A DNA stretch of 64,000 bases from NCBI GenBank assembly GCA_027574665.1, contig CM050650.1, positions 54,171,304 through 54,235,303 on the forward strand, in the 5' to 3' direction. The notes beneath the pieces were generated by a model that ran no database searches, was not told the origin of the DNA, and saw only the letters and a list, made by a program, of their open reading frames with translations. This DNA is from Rhynochetos jubatus (taxonomy: Eukaryota; Chordata; Aves; Eurypygiformes; Rhynochetidae). The position numbers were made by a program, and so were the translations under genes. Every line of letters starts with the position of its first letter. Position 1 is the first letter of the stretch. Shown here in pieces: positions 25,480-38,700 of this stretch.

Positions 25480-26008
25480 AGCTACAATGAAAGGATGGGA
25501 TAATTTCCGTGTGAGGAATATAGATTAGGACTGTTCAGATGAGGAAGAAGTAAACAAGGAAAAAGATTGGAAGCGACAGATTTGCAGGAGGCACAGAGAA
25601 GTTGCTTTAAGGACAATTGCCTGTGGGCTGTTTCAGTGCTAGACCTAGAAGATCCCAACTGGAATCGCAGTTGCCAGATCCAGGAAAGAGCAGAAAGATA
25701 CAATGGTTCAAACGTGATTAAGTCATGGAAGTCCTTGCTGGACATTGTTGTAGATAACAGAAGTTTTATATGTATTCAAGAAGGAAACCATAGGAAACAC
25801 TTCTTTACAAAACAGGTGGTCAAACATGAATAGGCTTCCTAGAGAGGTGGTCAATGCCCCAAGCCTGTCAGCGTTTGAGGCATTTGGACAATGCCCTTAA
25901 CGCGTTGAAACTTTTGGTCAGCCCTGAATTCGTCAGGCAGTTGGACTAGATCATCATTGTAGGTCACTTCCAACATGCTGTTCCTACTCTATTCTGTTCT
26001 ATCATATT
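25480..26008 (+). mobile_element. Decayed CR1-family LINE 3' region, sense orientation
   Basis: The strongest part, from about 25775 to 26008, has the CR1 order: aaacacttctttac, aggcttcctagagaggtgg, ccccaagcctgtcag, catttggacaatgccc, tttggtcagccctgaa, gttggactagatcatcattg and gtcacttccaac, ending in a degenerate attct-type tail at about 25985-26005. Upstream, tagattaggactgttcagatg at about 25523 resembles the preceding ORF2 C-terminal codons of an older subfamily, so the element probably begins near 25480, with a divergent stretch at 25560-25690. It is more diverged than the other CR1 copies in the window. Confidence 0.8.
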
Positions 26009-29000
26009 TTTGAAAAGTTAATATGTAGTCCTCAAGGGCTATTAATTACCAAGGCAAGATCTCTTCATCAGAAAATCTCTGGTAAGTACATAGCTGAAGC
26101 CTTGGCGCACAAAGGAAAGGGTCCTGTGCATACAACAGATGTTCCTCGTAGCCCATACTGATTTTCTGAAATTAGTGACTGCTCTGGGTAACTCAAGAGC
26201 AAACTTTGTGATTACGTGCTTGCAAATGAGTTCTACTACTAGGTGATTTATATAAGAGAGTTACCATTATAGACATCTCCAGCTGAATCTATCTTGACTT
26301 GAAAGCAATTGAGTGTTCTTGGGTTTATGCCATAATGGCTAAGGTTTGTTGTCTTACAGCTCTGCCCATCAAATTAATTTTTGTAATTTCCATACTGCCA
26401 CTAAAGCTCTTAATTGTTAACACTGATATGAATTGTATTTATAAAAAGCTAAGATACAAATATATTTAAAGCATGAAATGCATCCACAATTTTACATTAT
26501 GCGCTGCTAGTAGTAAAGGTAGTGAAACAGAAGATGTGAAAATCCTGAAGATAGTGGTTTTAAACATTTCTTTTTGTCAATGTATGCTTTCCAGAAAGTA
26601 GAAGTCTCTTGGTTTTGATGTACAACAGTTTCAGTATGGGTGAGTGTAAGGTGTTTTGATGATTTTTGGAAGTCTCAATTTAAGTATTCGCACTTTCATT
26701 CCACATGTATTTTGTCAATGTGAAAGCAACAGGAAGAAACATCTGAGGAGACAAAACGTAAATGCTTCCCCCAGTAAGTGATGACTTAACGATAATTAGC
26801 TGGCAAGTAACCACTGCAGGTGAATGGAACCAAGAAAATCTGTGTGTGATGTGAATATTATCTTCAGCTTATAGTCCAACATTTTGTGCATTGAGAAGCT
26901 GGAGAGTAGTCTGTAGTAGTCATCAAGTAAAACACATTATTGATTGATTTTTGTTTTGTCTAAGGTTGGAATAGAATGATTTTTAGAACTGCAGTGTTTT
27001 ACCGTCCGGAAGAAAAGAATGCCTCCAGTTTCATTTCTGTTCGTATAAATATTAAAATTAATCTCTTTAAAGTTACAGGTTTTTTTACATGGCTTGGCTA
27101 ACAGAGATGGAGCATTGACCAGCATATAGGCTGTTTTAAAAATATGATGTAATCATATATATGTGTGTGTGTATTTTGAAGTAGAAGTCTGACTTTTGAA
27201 ACGTTTGGTATTGTTTTATTGGCAGTGTGATGGGGAGGGAAACTGCAGAACCTTTTAGTCCTCTTGGTAGAGGAAGAGCAGAGAGAGGCAACCTTCCCCT
27301 CACTACCAATATATTGAATGTGTTTAGGCTGTGACGTGATAATGTAATTTCAAGCAGATATTCACTCTATAGGTGTCAAAATGCGCAGGAACTGACAACC
27401 CGTAAGAATAAAACTGAATTTATTAGCCTGGTTTATTTCTTGTCTCTCATTCTCCTTCCTCTTTCCTTTTTGTGGTTTCTACTTAAGTTCTCTTGCTGTC
27501 AGCACTGCCAGCAAAGTGAAATAAACTGAAGTTCTAATCTCTAAAACTTACTAGCAGAAGCAGCGCTGAAGCTCTGAGGTGGTGGATGGCAGGGGGAATT
27601 GAGAGTGGTGAGGTTAGGAGAAGCGCCTGGCCGTGGTGTGCAGCTGACGTGGTGAGGGATAGCCGTGTTTTCATAAAAGTATCCAAGGCTGTCCTAGGCT
27701 TTAGGTGTGTGTCGGCAACAAAATATTTTCCTAGTGGGTAATTTTTTGGTGGTGGTGTGGACTCTTCGTTTGACTGCAGAATTACTGGATCACACTTGTG
27801 AATTCTGTATTTTTAAGACTCTGAAGCAGTTTATGTTGAAACCACATGGAAGCGGAGATGGCATATTGCAGGAAAAAGGGACATTAAGTGCCCAGGCAGG
27901 CTCAAGTCTTGGTTTATCCTAGTTCTTCTGAAGTCTCTAGGGTTTATGTTAGGCTGCAGAGTAAAATCCTGTGCCTGGTCCTGGTCCCAGGTCACCTGGA
28001 CCCCAGGGCCTATTGGAGCACAAGAGTGCTCCTTTCTGGTGAGCACCCAGGCTCATGTCCCTGGAGCTAGGGCACACACGGGGTGCCTGTCTCCGTGGAC
28101 ACAGCCGAGGTGCATGTCAGAGCTGGGGAGGTAGGAGGTGCTTCCCAGCCAGCCCACCTGGCAGAGCCTGCGGGCCCTCCGCAGCTTCTTGCCCCGCTTC
28201 TTGCCCCAGTGACTGCCTCCACATGCACCTTCCCAACAGGGACTGGTCCTGAAGGGTCACTGACAAGGTTCCTTTCAGATGGTAAAGCTGATATGTTGTT
28301 CTGTGTTCAGGCTATAAATAAAAATACCACTGCCTGTTGCCAGTAGGTCTTCTGCTGCAGCAATCCCTATCCAGTACGGTCTGTTTGGACAATGTCAGAC
28401 CATGGCTTCAAGGTTTGATTTCTCAGTAAAGGACAGCCTGGAGCACCACGGAAAAGATGTGAGCTCTGATGGTGGGAATGGGAGGAGAAGTCTCAAATCC
28501 ATGTCCTCAGTAATGTTTTCCAGTATTTACGAATTTAGTTTTAGTGCGAATTTAGTTTTTGTTTCTGTCTCATTACAGAATGAAAGGATCTGAACTGGGG
28601 AGTAGTTTTCCCAAAAAACAGGTGTTGGCTGTCTAGTCTCGCTCTGTTTGCTTCAGTATGCTCCGGTGATGCAGAAATGCGCATTTGTGTTTATGCAAAA
28701 CAACATCCAAATGCCATAGGTTTGTCTTGGCAACTGGATTGGGATGTTCTCTCCGGCTGGTTGGCCCTGCCTGGCAAGTGGCTGGTGTGCTTTCCCACAG
28801 GAGTGCTCTTCAGGTGTCAGATATTCCAGAAATCAGATTTTCCATCTTACCATAAAGGATATTGCTGCAGATGCTTTTCTTTTTTCTTACAGGCTTTTTT
28901 TTTGTGAGTGTAATTTTTGTTACGAGATTATCAGCGTATTAACAGCTTCAGTTAAATGAACTTTCTCAGTATGGAGGCTCCAGATCATATTAGGTGTCCT

Positions 29001-32000
29001 CCCATCTCCTTTTTTCCTGAATGGATTAGAAAGGATGAGGGACTTCAGACAGTGAAGCGATGGATTGGCTTCTTTGCCAGACCGCTAAGCAATTGCAATC
29101 AAAAGAATAGTTGACAAGTTTTGTTTTGGGAAGACTAATGGCTTCTGCGCCCTGAGGATGGAGTCAAACCACCTGCTCTAAGGTGTCTTGGAACCTTAAT
29201 GAAATGGAAACTCAATGGAAATAAACCCAGGCATCTAAGGGATACTGGTTACAAGGAGTCCTTCAGAAAGCTGTGCACACCTTAATTCCTTTAGCCTTTC
29301 CATGGTGAATTTTACTGAATTCAAAACAAAAAATAAGAGCAGGTTTCAGTAACTTGGTGTAATGATGTTGCGAGAAGAAAACATGAGGGAACAGACTGTG
29401 ACAAACTGCAAACCTGTATTTGTTGACACTGAGTTGGGGTTTGGGACATGTGGCCATTGTTTCTTTGTAGTTGGTCAAGTAAGGAAGGGTATGGAACTGT
29501 CAGGAACTCGTTTCTTTGTCTTTTTTATAACTCCACCTTATTTAAAGAAAAAAATGAGAGGAAACAAGAAAAAGGCATCAGCTGTTTCAAATGTGCTTTT
29601 TGGGGTTTTGTTCTTAAGATGACTATTTATAGTTGAATAACCTTATTCAGAAATACATGTGTCCCTCACCAGTTGGCTGCTGATGTTGAATGGTCATGAG
29701 CGATCACGGGGACAGCAGGGGCCTGTCTTGAATGAAAAGGTAATTCCATCTTTCAAAACAAGCAGTGGGCCTTCCGTGTCATTTGAGAAAATATGTTGCA
29801 CGTGAGCAAGGTAGGGAAATTCTCCTTGAAGTAAAAGCATCGTTCATTTATTTCCTGATTTTTATTCTAAGCGTTCTTTTCTTTTTTCTAGTTGACTAGT
29901 ATTTTCAAAGCTCCTCTATCCCTTGTAACTGTAGTTGCTTTACATAAAATCAAAACACCAAAAAGCCCCCAACAGAGGGTGTTTAGCTGATTATTTGTTG
30001 TTCCAGACTCTGGAAAATGGATTGCCATTGTTTCAACAAAGCTGCCTACTGCTCAGTGAATTATTGTAATGCAGTCTAGTCAGGTTACCTTGAATACAAC
30101 ATTTTCCTACGAACTCTGATCCAAGCAAAGCCAGCCACTATTCATAACTGAGCTTGTCAAGAGTAATTTCCTTTTTCTTGGGGAAAAATCCACTAACTGG
30201 TGGCAAATAGGAAACTTTCCGTGGTGAATATGGGTTGCTAAATGAGATTTTTCTTTTAGAAATTAATTTTCTGTTCTCTTTAAAAGGAAAAAAAACGAAA
30301 CTAAACTAGCCGTCAGTGGTTGAAGGAAGAAAATAAAACAACATTTCTTCAGAATGTAATCCAAAGATTAAATAAATGGAAAGAAAAAAAAAGTAGATTT
30401 CACACTTTTCCCCTCCTTCCAGCAGAGTTCTTAACCATTATGGTTTTGTAATTGATCTTGTTATTTGCTGTAGATTTTGAAGCTGTAGCACCTGAAATAA
30501 GGCAATTGAGAGATTTTGTGTTTCTGTGCGGGGAGGAAGACACAGTTTTGTTTTTCATAGTTGTAGAAGAGAACTTCAGCAGACGACTCGAGGTTCAGAA
30601 TTAAAAAGGAGGCAAATAGGAACATTTGTTATACCTCCAAATCTTGTAATTTTAGGAATTTTTACATACTTGGAATTATTGATACAGTGAGAGTCTTGTC
30701 AAACTGAAAAGTGGACTCAACACGTTTGTTCTCTTTCGTGGCTGCTGTTCGGAATGGCGGTGCTGCGAATGGTGCAAAGTATAAGTAGTTTTCTGGGGAA
30801 GCATTAGAGGTGTTCAGCAGGGGAAGATTATAAATAGGGCAGTGAGGTAGGGGCAGCAGAGCAGAAACCATCCCCGGCTGCAGTGGCTGGGAAGCCACAC
30901 ACAGAAGCAGTGTGGTGGCAGTTTCTACTCTGCAACTCCCTTGGCATTTCAGGCCTGAGAGATGGAGAACCTCAAAGTCAGCGGAGGCTAGGCAATAGGC
31001 TAATGAGAAAGCAGCATGAGTGCATGACTCGTACTTTTCTTCTAACCATCCAGGAGGCTTGTGGGAGGTGCACCAGAGGTGTGGTAGGTCAGTGGGACTT
31101 AAGACATTTAGACCTTACTACTGTGAGGAAGATGGTTATTTTTTTCCTAAAAGTCAGTATTAAACTTGTAAGATTTATCATCTAAATTAAAAAAAAAAAA
31201 AAAGAAAAAGAAAAAAATGGGCAAATCCAAAGAAATTTATAACCTGTACTGTTTGATGATGATCATATGTTTTCTCTTTTTTAATATAGAGGTCACCAGC
31301 AGGTGTGTTTTTCTTTCTTGCTAGGCAATTTACTTGATGTGACTGGATTATTTCAGGTGCACATCATGGGCTGTTAGTTTCAGTCCCTCTCCCTTTGGCG
31401 TCAATGAAAGACAATTGTATCACTGGAATTCACAGCAGCAGGTAGTCTAAGCTGTAACTGAGCAGTATGTTGAAAAAAAACCACTCTTAAGATTCTTCAG
31501 CTAGCCAGTGTTCATTTTCTTGAGTGAAAATTTTGCTACATCGGCAGATGAGAGAAGCTTAATAATTAAAAGAAATACTGTTTTCCTGGAGCCTGTAATA
31601 ATTTTCTTTAGATTTATTGTGGCATATCTTTCCTTCTCCATGTATGGATGCTTTTATTTTGAAGATTTATATTGGCAAAAGTAAGCATTTTCCTCCCTAA
31701 TTCTTGTCACATGAAGTTCCGTAAAAATATATGGTAATGGGAAGATCTGTCTTGTTTGTTCTGCCTCTGTCTTGACAGGATATATGAGAGCAATAATATT
31801 TAATGCTCATTGCCAGTGAAATTAATCTCCTTTGGGCTTATGGATTGCTTCTCTCTGATAACATCTTTAACATTCAGAACTCTGATATTTAATAAGCCTT
31901 TTTTAAACTTTTGTTAAACTATTTTTGTAGACCTTTACTAAAAACAGTGTAATACTAGCTAGCTTCAAGATGCTGTGACATTCATAAAACTTAAATATTT

Positions 32001-32469
32001 TTCTGTTAGTATATGTGGTTTTGAGATTTGGGTTAAAATCTGATGAACGTAATTTCTGTGCCTGCAGTCAAACTGTAAAGGAATGAGAGTATTTGACCTG
32101 GGAAAGGGAACATGAGAAAAATTGGAACTGTGGAAATGTGTCGTTACTAGAATAGGCTTTCCTATGTTGTAGCAACAAACCAGTATTTCAATATGTTTAA
32201 ATCACGTGATACATGTCCATGTGACATTGTCATATGTAAAGCTGAGAACTTCCTGCGTGAAGCCCTCCTTGAGACATGAGCAGCATCCAGCCCAGCTGGG
32301 GAAGACAGTACAAGATGGAGAGAGGCTAGAGGGTTGCTTTTCCTGCAGTGTCCTCCCAGCTTCTGACATTCTTCAGCTTACCAATTTCCTGAGCCAGATG
32401 TGTTTAATAGACCTTTCTTCTGTGAATGTATTTTTTCAATTTTCTTTTTTATTATTATTGTTTGATTTG

Positions 32470-33125
32470 GGGGGTTTTAAACCCAGCTACACCTTTGTCA
32501 TCCAGAGTATCCTGCTGTAAGGACCTATGCATTTACCAGCACTGAATTTCTTCCAGCATTTTATTGCCTAATCAGCATTATAGAGTCATTCTGTAATTCC
32601 TTGAGGTCAGATTTCTTATCTGCTGTCATTAATATTCCCTGAAAAATTTGCTACTGTGCTGTTAACCCTTCTTTGTTAGGCACAAGAGATGTCTCAGCAC
32701 AGATGCTGTATGACCCTACTTAGTGTCTCATTTCACTAAGAAAACTAGCCATTTTATTCCTGTCCTTAGCTTCCTATCCTTTCTCAGATTTTCCTCTATT
32801 TATTTTCCCTTCTGAGAATGTAGGAACACAGGACTGCATTTATCACATCATTAGTGACTGAATCAAAGACCTGTTGGAAGTTGGAAATGCACAGCTTTCT
32901 GCTGCTGTTGATTCTTCTCCTTGCTGGTTTTGTTCTTCATTATAGTGTCAACTAACGCTACCTGGTTCTGGCAATCTTCTGCTCATTTTATCTATTTTCT
33001 CTAAAGCATGTGTGACTGTCACTTCAGTTTGAGACTTTTTTCCCTTACTTAGACCCTCTCTAGAAGGCCCTTTTCTGTATGTGAAAGCATCCCAGATCTC
33101 CTGTGGTATTTTTCGTGATCCAATC
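32470..33125 (-). mobile_element. Ancient CR1/L3-type LINE reverse transcriptase relic
   Basis: On + the sequence follows, with many differences, the antisense of the RT region of old amniote CR1/L3-type LINEs. Diagnostic stretches are attccctgaaaaatttgctac and ctgttaacccttctttg (about 32635), aaaactagccattttattcctg and cttcctatcctttctcag (about 32740-32790), and tcaaagacctgttggaag near 32870, equivalent to the AFD-coding segment. Frames are destroyed. A younger CR1 begins about 30 bp downstream in the same orientation. Recognition is from pattern memory; boundaries are approximate. Confidence 0.55.
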
Positions 33126-33153
33126 TTTTATTCTGAGCAATCTGTAACACATA

Positions 33154-33745
33154 CAATCATAGAATCACCAAACGGTTTGGGTTGGAAGCGACCTTAAAGA
33201 CCATCTAGTTCCAGCCCCCCTGCCATGGGCAGGGACACCCTCCACTAGACCAGGTTGCTCAAAGCCTCATCCAGCCTGGCCTTGAAGACAGCCAGGGAAG
33301 GGTCATCCACAGCTTCTCTGGGCAACCTGTGCCAGTGCCTCACCACCCTCTCCGGGAAGAACTTCTTCCTGATATCCAATCTAAATCTCCCTGCTTTCAG
33401 TTTAAACCCGTTACCCCTTGTCCTGTCACTACAGGCCCTTGTAAAAACTCCCCAAAACAGCTTCCTTGTAGGGTGCTTCAGGTATTGGAAGGTGCTATAA
33501 GGTCTCCCTGGAGCCTTCCCTTCTCCAGGCTGAACAAGCCCAACTCTCTCAGCCTGTCCCCATAGCAGAGGTGCTCCAGCCCTTGGAGCATCCTCGTGGC
33601 CTCCTCTGGACTTGTTCCAACTGGTCTATATCCTTCTGATTTTGGGGGCTCCACAGCTGGATGCAGTACTGCAGGTGGGTTCTCACGAGAGCAGAGACCA
33701 GGTGGAGGTGGAGTCTCGCATAGCACTGCTCCATTGTGAGCAGGA
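33154..33745 (-). mobile_element. CR1 LINE 3' fragment (~0.6 kb)
   Basis: Reverse complement of CR1: the tail aatcatagaatcaccaaacg near 33156, cttaaagaccatctagttcc, gggcaacctgtgccagtgcc and the gaagaacttcttcctgatatcc segment, then the end of ORF2. The minus-strand frame gives [20 protein letters not shown] and a shifted [19 protein letters not shown], the terminal residues of CR1 ORF2. There is no RT active site. It is one of the better-preserved copies and is useful for aligning the others in this window. Confidence 0.95.
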
Positions 33746-35067
33746 CTTGCTCTCAATCCAGGACACACTAAGTTTTAGTATTATCATGTGCTTGGCTGGA
33801 TAGTGAATGCTTTTAATGTCAGCAGAGTGGTGTACTAGAGAGGTGATGATCTGCAGTGTTACCTGACAATTTTCTCTGTATCTTCTCCAGTTTGTTTTTT
33901 GAAAAAAGTGTAGCACAAATGGTGTCTGGGATCCAGCATTTCAAGTCAAACAGAAGATGCTGGGTTCCAGGAGCCAGAGACACGAAATCCCTCCATGGCG
34001 TGCTGTTGTTCAGATGAGAACTTACATAAGGCACCGACAGGGTCTTTTCTGCTTTACTTGGAGCTGAAAGAGCCCGAGTTAAAAAGCATTCTGGTTTAGG
34101 CCTTGTAAGAAATTGACGAGAGTCCAGAAGATGATCTTAAAAAAAGGAAATACTGTAGGGAAATGTAAATCTTCAGATGAATAAAAATGTGCTGTGAAGC
34201 AGATGTCCTTCAGTTATTCCTTGTATTCATCACGATTAAGACAAAAAGGAGTTGCCTTAAATTACATTAAGGTGTTTTTGCATCAGATACTGGTAAAGGC
34301 ATTCTGGCAGTAGGAACAGTAAAGCATTGATACGAATTAGAGGGGATATGAACTTTTTTTATTAACAGATTGCACAGATGGCAACCCTAGTTTAGATAAA
34401 CTTGGTTCTCCCTTAGCAAAGGATGCACTAAAATGCTTCTGGACACCCTGGATCTTCTGTAGCAGCCTCTCTTGCCAGGGCTGTAGTGCGTCATCAGGCA
34501 TGATGAGACCACCCTTCCTGGAGGACACTCACCCACCACCTGCATCTCTGTCCCCTTCCAGCCTGCTGACTTCAGCCTCATAGTCAGCTCCAGGCTGAGG
34601 GTGTCATCTGTTGGAATAACTATCTGTGCTCCAGAACCACCTTTAGCGAGCATAAATTGCTGGATGTCTCTGTTGACTCGCTGCTTTCCTCACAGGCATC
34701 TGTTGGCTATGGTCCAGCAGCGCAGTGATAGGGGGGCTGAGAAATCCTTGAGGTGGGGGGCATTTCCTGCTCAGTGTTTGCAGGGTTGGACAGATGCCAT
34801 CCCTAATCGACTTCATTAAGGGTCATCATTGGAGCAGACTAATCTTCCAGGTTCTTTTATGAAGAGGTGTTAGTAAACAGAATAAACAGATGTACTGTCT
34901 CCCTGGTATTAGTTGCCACTGGGATTCATTCTTGCTTGCAGTAAAATGCTCTGTATTTTTGGTCTTCCCTGGATCTGTGCCCTCTGTAACAGGATGGTTA
35001 TTTAATGCTTGTATGTTCCTTTCAGCTGGCAGGCACCATCCCTTTTTTTTGGCATAATTTCTTTGGG

Positions 35068-35084
35068 TTTTTTTTTTTTTTTTT
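35068..35084. repeat. Poly-T run, 17 bases
   Basis: Uninterrupted T17 in intron sequence. On the minus strand this is an A17 run, but no retrotransposed body was recognised next to it. Confidence 0.85.
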
Positions 35085-35699
35085 AATATATTTCCCGTAC
35101 TAAGACTGTTTGAGGTGAAAAATACAAAAGCAATGCAAAAGAAAGATATGGGAAGGTGCCTATTTACAACTGTGAAGTCATTCCATTCTAATTGGTGAAA
35201 CTGGTCTTTGACAAATTACTAATATGATTTCAGATAACAGAGAAAAGAGAAATATATCCACCTACCTATTTTTTTGATGATGTACATCACTGTAAGTTAG
35301 AAAATTGGGATCTCCAAATGTGTTTAATGTTTGTCACATCTAAGTAGTAGCTCTGTGGGCATAGTTCATCACCTCTGCTATGTTAATGCCAGCAAAAGTT
35401 TGTATATGAATCAATAATTTGTGCCTGCACTAAATGAAAATGTGGAGGGTTAGCAGAAGATGCTGTTTTGTTAGCTGCTGCTTCCCTTGCTAAGATACCA
35501 GGAAGAAGAGCTGAATACATAGTTGGCAGAAAAGCCAGGCAAATTAGTCCATCCAAAAGAGCTCGTCAAAAAGAAAAAAGTGATTAAACTTGGCAGCCTA
35601 TTTGCTTATGTGGTTGGGGGGGAAAAAATGAAAAACATGTATTTTGCCAGAAAAAAGTGGAAAGTCAATTCAAAGAAAATCCAGAATTATCCTCTACCC

Positions 35700-35716
35700 A
35701 AAAAAAAAAAAAAAAA
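35700..35716. repeat. Poly-A run, 17 bases
   Basis: A17 followed by ttttaaaaaaa. It interrupts a Lys-rich open frame (35523-35822), which I read as a low-complexity artefact and not a gene. Confidence 0.85.
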
Positions 35717-38700
35717 TTTTAAAAAAATCATGGAAACCCATGCTGATGTAAAGACAGCACAAATCGAATCTTTGCAAGCTATAGGCTACCCTAGGCTAGA
35801 TTTAAAAAGTCAAATTTTCTAACTCAAGCATAATTAATAGAAGATTTAACTGAACCAGCCTTAATATCCTAACATTTGAAAGTATTTCTATCTTCTCCTC
35901 CAGACTTTCATAATAGTATTTTCTCTTGAATAATTATACTCTTACAGTACAGGCTTTTTTAATTAAAGAAATGCTATCTCATACTACAAAAAAAAAAAAA
36001 AGTAATTTTATTAACTTGCAGGTTTAAAAGTCTAGCCTACTGATGTGGTTACTCAGGAGAAGTATCAGGCTTTGAGGAGAGATATGGAAGATGTATATAA
36101 TCTTTATTATGCTATCTCTCTGATATTGAGGGTTGATCTCAAGTCATCAGTAGTTGCCAAGTGTTCTGTAAACTTCCCATCCCCTCTCAAATGCAGCATT
36201 ACCATGCTACCCTGGAGCACGTGCAATAGAAATATCTTGTATAGGTCTGTAAGCTGTCCTTGTAACCATAGGTGAAGGCAGCTCAGCAGAAAGCTGTGGC
36301 GAGCTTCGGCATTGTTGCTGCAAGATGCCAGCCGGGTTGGCCTTCATAGCCCCTGGCTACTGACAGTGAGCTGCCACTGCTCCTGGATCCCTGGGACTTC
36401 TGTTTGGTGTGGGAAAGCCAGTCATCCTCAAGAGAGAGACTATTGCAGCTCATAGGTAAACACCCCCACGTGTCAAAGCGGGTGATTGACTAACAATTTG
36501 CTGACAGAAGTGTTGGTTATAGAAAGCTGCTGAAGAATTGGAGAAGAGGAGAAGGGAAGATAGTCTATTTCCAGAGAATAAGAAGTGAAAAATTATTTTG
36601 GGGGAAAAAACTCAACACACTGCTTTGTTTTACAGGACAGCTGCTGTTTTGAACTGAGCTTTAAATAAGATGGCTGGAGGACAGCAGCTTGAATCAAATG
36701 TGCTGGCTCTAAGGGGTGCTTTTGCTCCTCCGTCACGCTGCTGCTAGAAGTCCCTGAGACTCTCTAAAGGATATTCTTCTCATCTCCTGCATCGACTGTG
36801 ACACAGTCTCCTTCTCTAGCAGTGCACTGGACCTTGCAGAAGTATGAGTGATGACAGGGCTCTTCTCTTTATTCTCCAGTTGCTTTTGCTGCTGCTTTTT
36901 ATTAAATACATGATTTAGCTGAAGGCAAAGAGCAGTTTGTTGAAGGAATGATAATGAGGGTTTCCTGGGAATTAAAGAGATCAAGGATTTTTTTTTTTTT
37001 AAAAAGCATATTTCACCTCCTGACAAATACAGGGAGGAAGGGAACTTGAAGACCTGCAAAGGTGCGAGATGTCTGTGCAGCCTTTCAAGAGCTGTACAAA
37101 AAACTTCAGAAGCATTATCTCTTCAAAAACAGATGTGTCAAGCGAGAGAGTTGAAAGGAATGTTATCTGTGGCTATGAACTGCTTTTAAAATGCCAACTT
37201 CAGCTCAGCTTGCAAATGTACTGTTGTTGAAGATAAGTCGACATTCCTCTTGACCTTTAAGCAGGAAAGTGATGGTTAAAGTCAGCTAGAAGAGATCGTC
37301 TTCAGGCAGCACAGTCATATTTGGGAAACACTGCCCGAGCTGTTTGGTGCCCTGGGCGCTTCCCTGTTGTATGCTCCAGTCCCCAAAATCCTGTCACTGG
37401 CCTCCATCTGCTGTAGCAGCTGTATTCACAGGGCAAATCTGTTGCATGGACCCACCAGAGGATTAGCTTTACTGGATGTCTCTCATAGCTGAGTCTTCTC
37501 TTTCGCAGCAGTTGATAATATCCTCTTCAGCATAAAACACAAGGACCACCTCTGCTGTCTCGTCAGTAAATACCCGAGATCTGCCAGGTAGCTAAAAAGA
37601 GAGAAGTCCCTGATATCCGTGGATTTCACGGTGCTACAGACGATGATGCTGAGAGCGTGGGCGCTCTTGCAGTGGTAGCAACATTTGGGCACAGGGGCAC
37701 GGTCAGTGCCGGGGTGAACCAGCCACGTGCTCTGGTGACTGTTTCCCAGTCATTGCAATGACCATGTTGACAAACTGCCTAAAAGAAATTAACATGGTGA
37801 CCATAGTCACTGAATATGGCTCGCGTCGCTCCGAGGGGAATGTGCCCCATGCAGCTGGAGTGCGGCAGTACTGCGGTGGCATCACGGCATTTCCCTGAGC
37901 CAACCCCGCGTTGTTCACTCTTCTGGGAGAAGACCAGAAGGCAACAGAGGGAAGGAAAAGGGTTTCTGTTGCCATTTGATCCCCACAGGAGTGAAGGGGC
38001 AATTGCAGCTGGTGCAAGGAGGGTGTCTGGGGACAGAAACCCACGTTTGGGTTAGCTAGATCAGCTCTGCCTTCTACCCGAAGTGCCCACTACTCACTGC
38101 AGCCTGCCACTGGTGTCCCAGTAGATGTGTGCCCAGCTTGCTGTCACCTCCAGAGGACTGTCATCCCACCCAGCTCAGCACAGTTCACCCCACCAGGCAG
38201 CCCTCCTTGGAGGGGCTTGGTGCCATGATAGCACAGGCTGGGAAACACTTGGCTTCAGCTGTGTTGGCAGTGCTGGTTTGGGAAGTGCTGTCAGGGCCCT
38301 GCCCACCCCACAGCGGTGGGTGCTGCGGGTGCCACCAGCATAGATGTATGAACAAGTGCACCCAGAATTTGAAAGCAACAGCTTGTCTTCCAGCTGTGTG
38401 GCTCTGGTTATCCAAATACGTGATTGAGATTGAATCAAATCATTACATATTACCTGATTAAGTAAATCCTCTCTAATTAGGGTTAAAAATATTTTCCATA
38501 AGAATATGTGAATAATTTGGGCTCCTAATAAAATGTAGGAAGTCATGTTACATTTATATTTTAAAACTTTCATGCCAACTCTACCTTGACTTTTCAATGT
38601 CCTTCTGCAGCCCTATAAATAGGAAGTTGTGCTGTTCCTTATTTCATTTCATATTTACACTCAGGAGCCCTTTCCTGAGCTGTCATGTTGACGTTTTCTT

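Noticed and set aside
27590-28260. GC-rich stretch as an exon cluster
   Set aside because: Frames are short and overlapping, Pro/Cys/Ser-rich by composition only; small hairpins (for example 28015-28032) are expected in GC-rich DNA.
35523-35822. Lys-rich 99-codon frame as a ribosomal or nuclear protein
   Set aside because: The Lys runs come from A-homopolymers; no family signature.
37480-38340. GC-richer region as a CpG-island promoter or processed pseudogene
   Set aside because: CpG density is modest, no TSS-like context, and neither strand gives a protein I can recognise.
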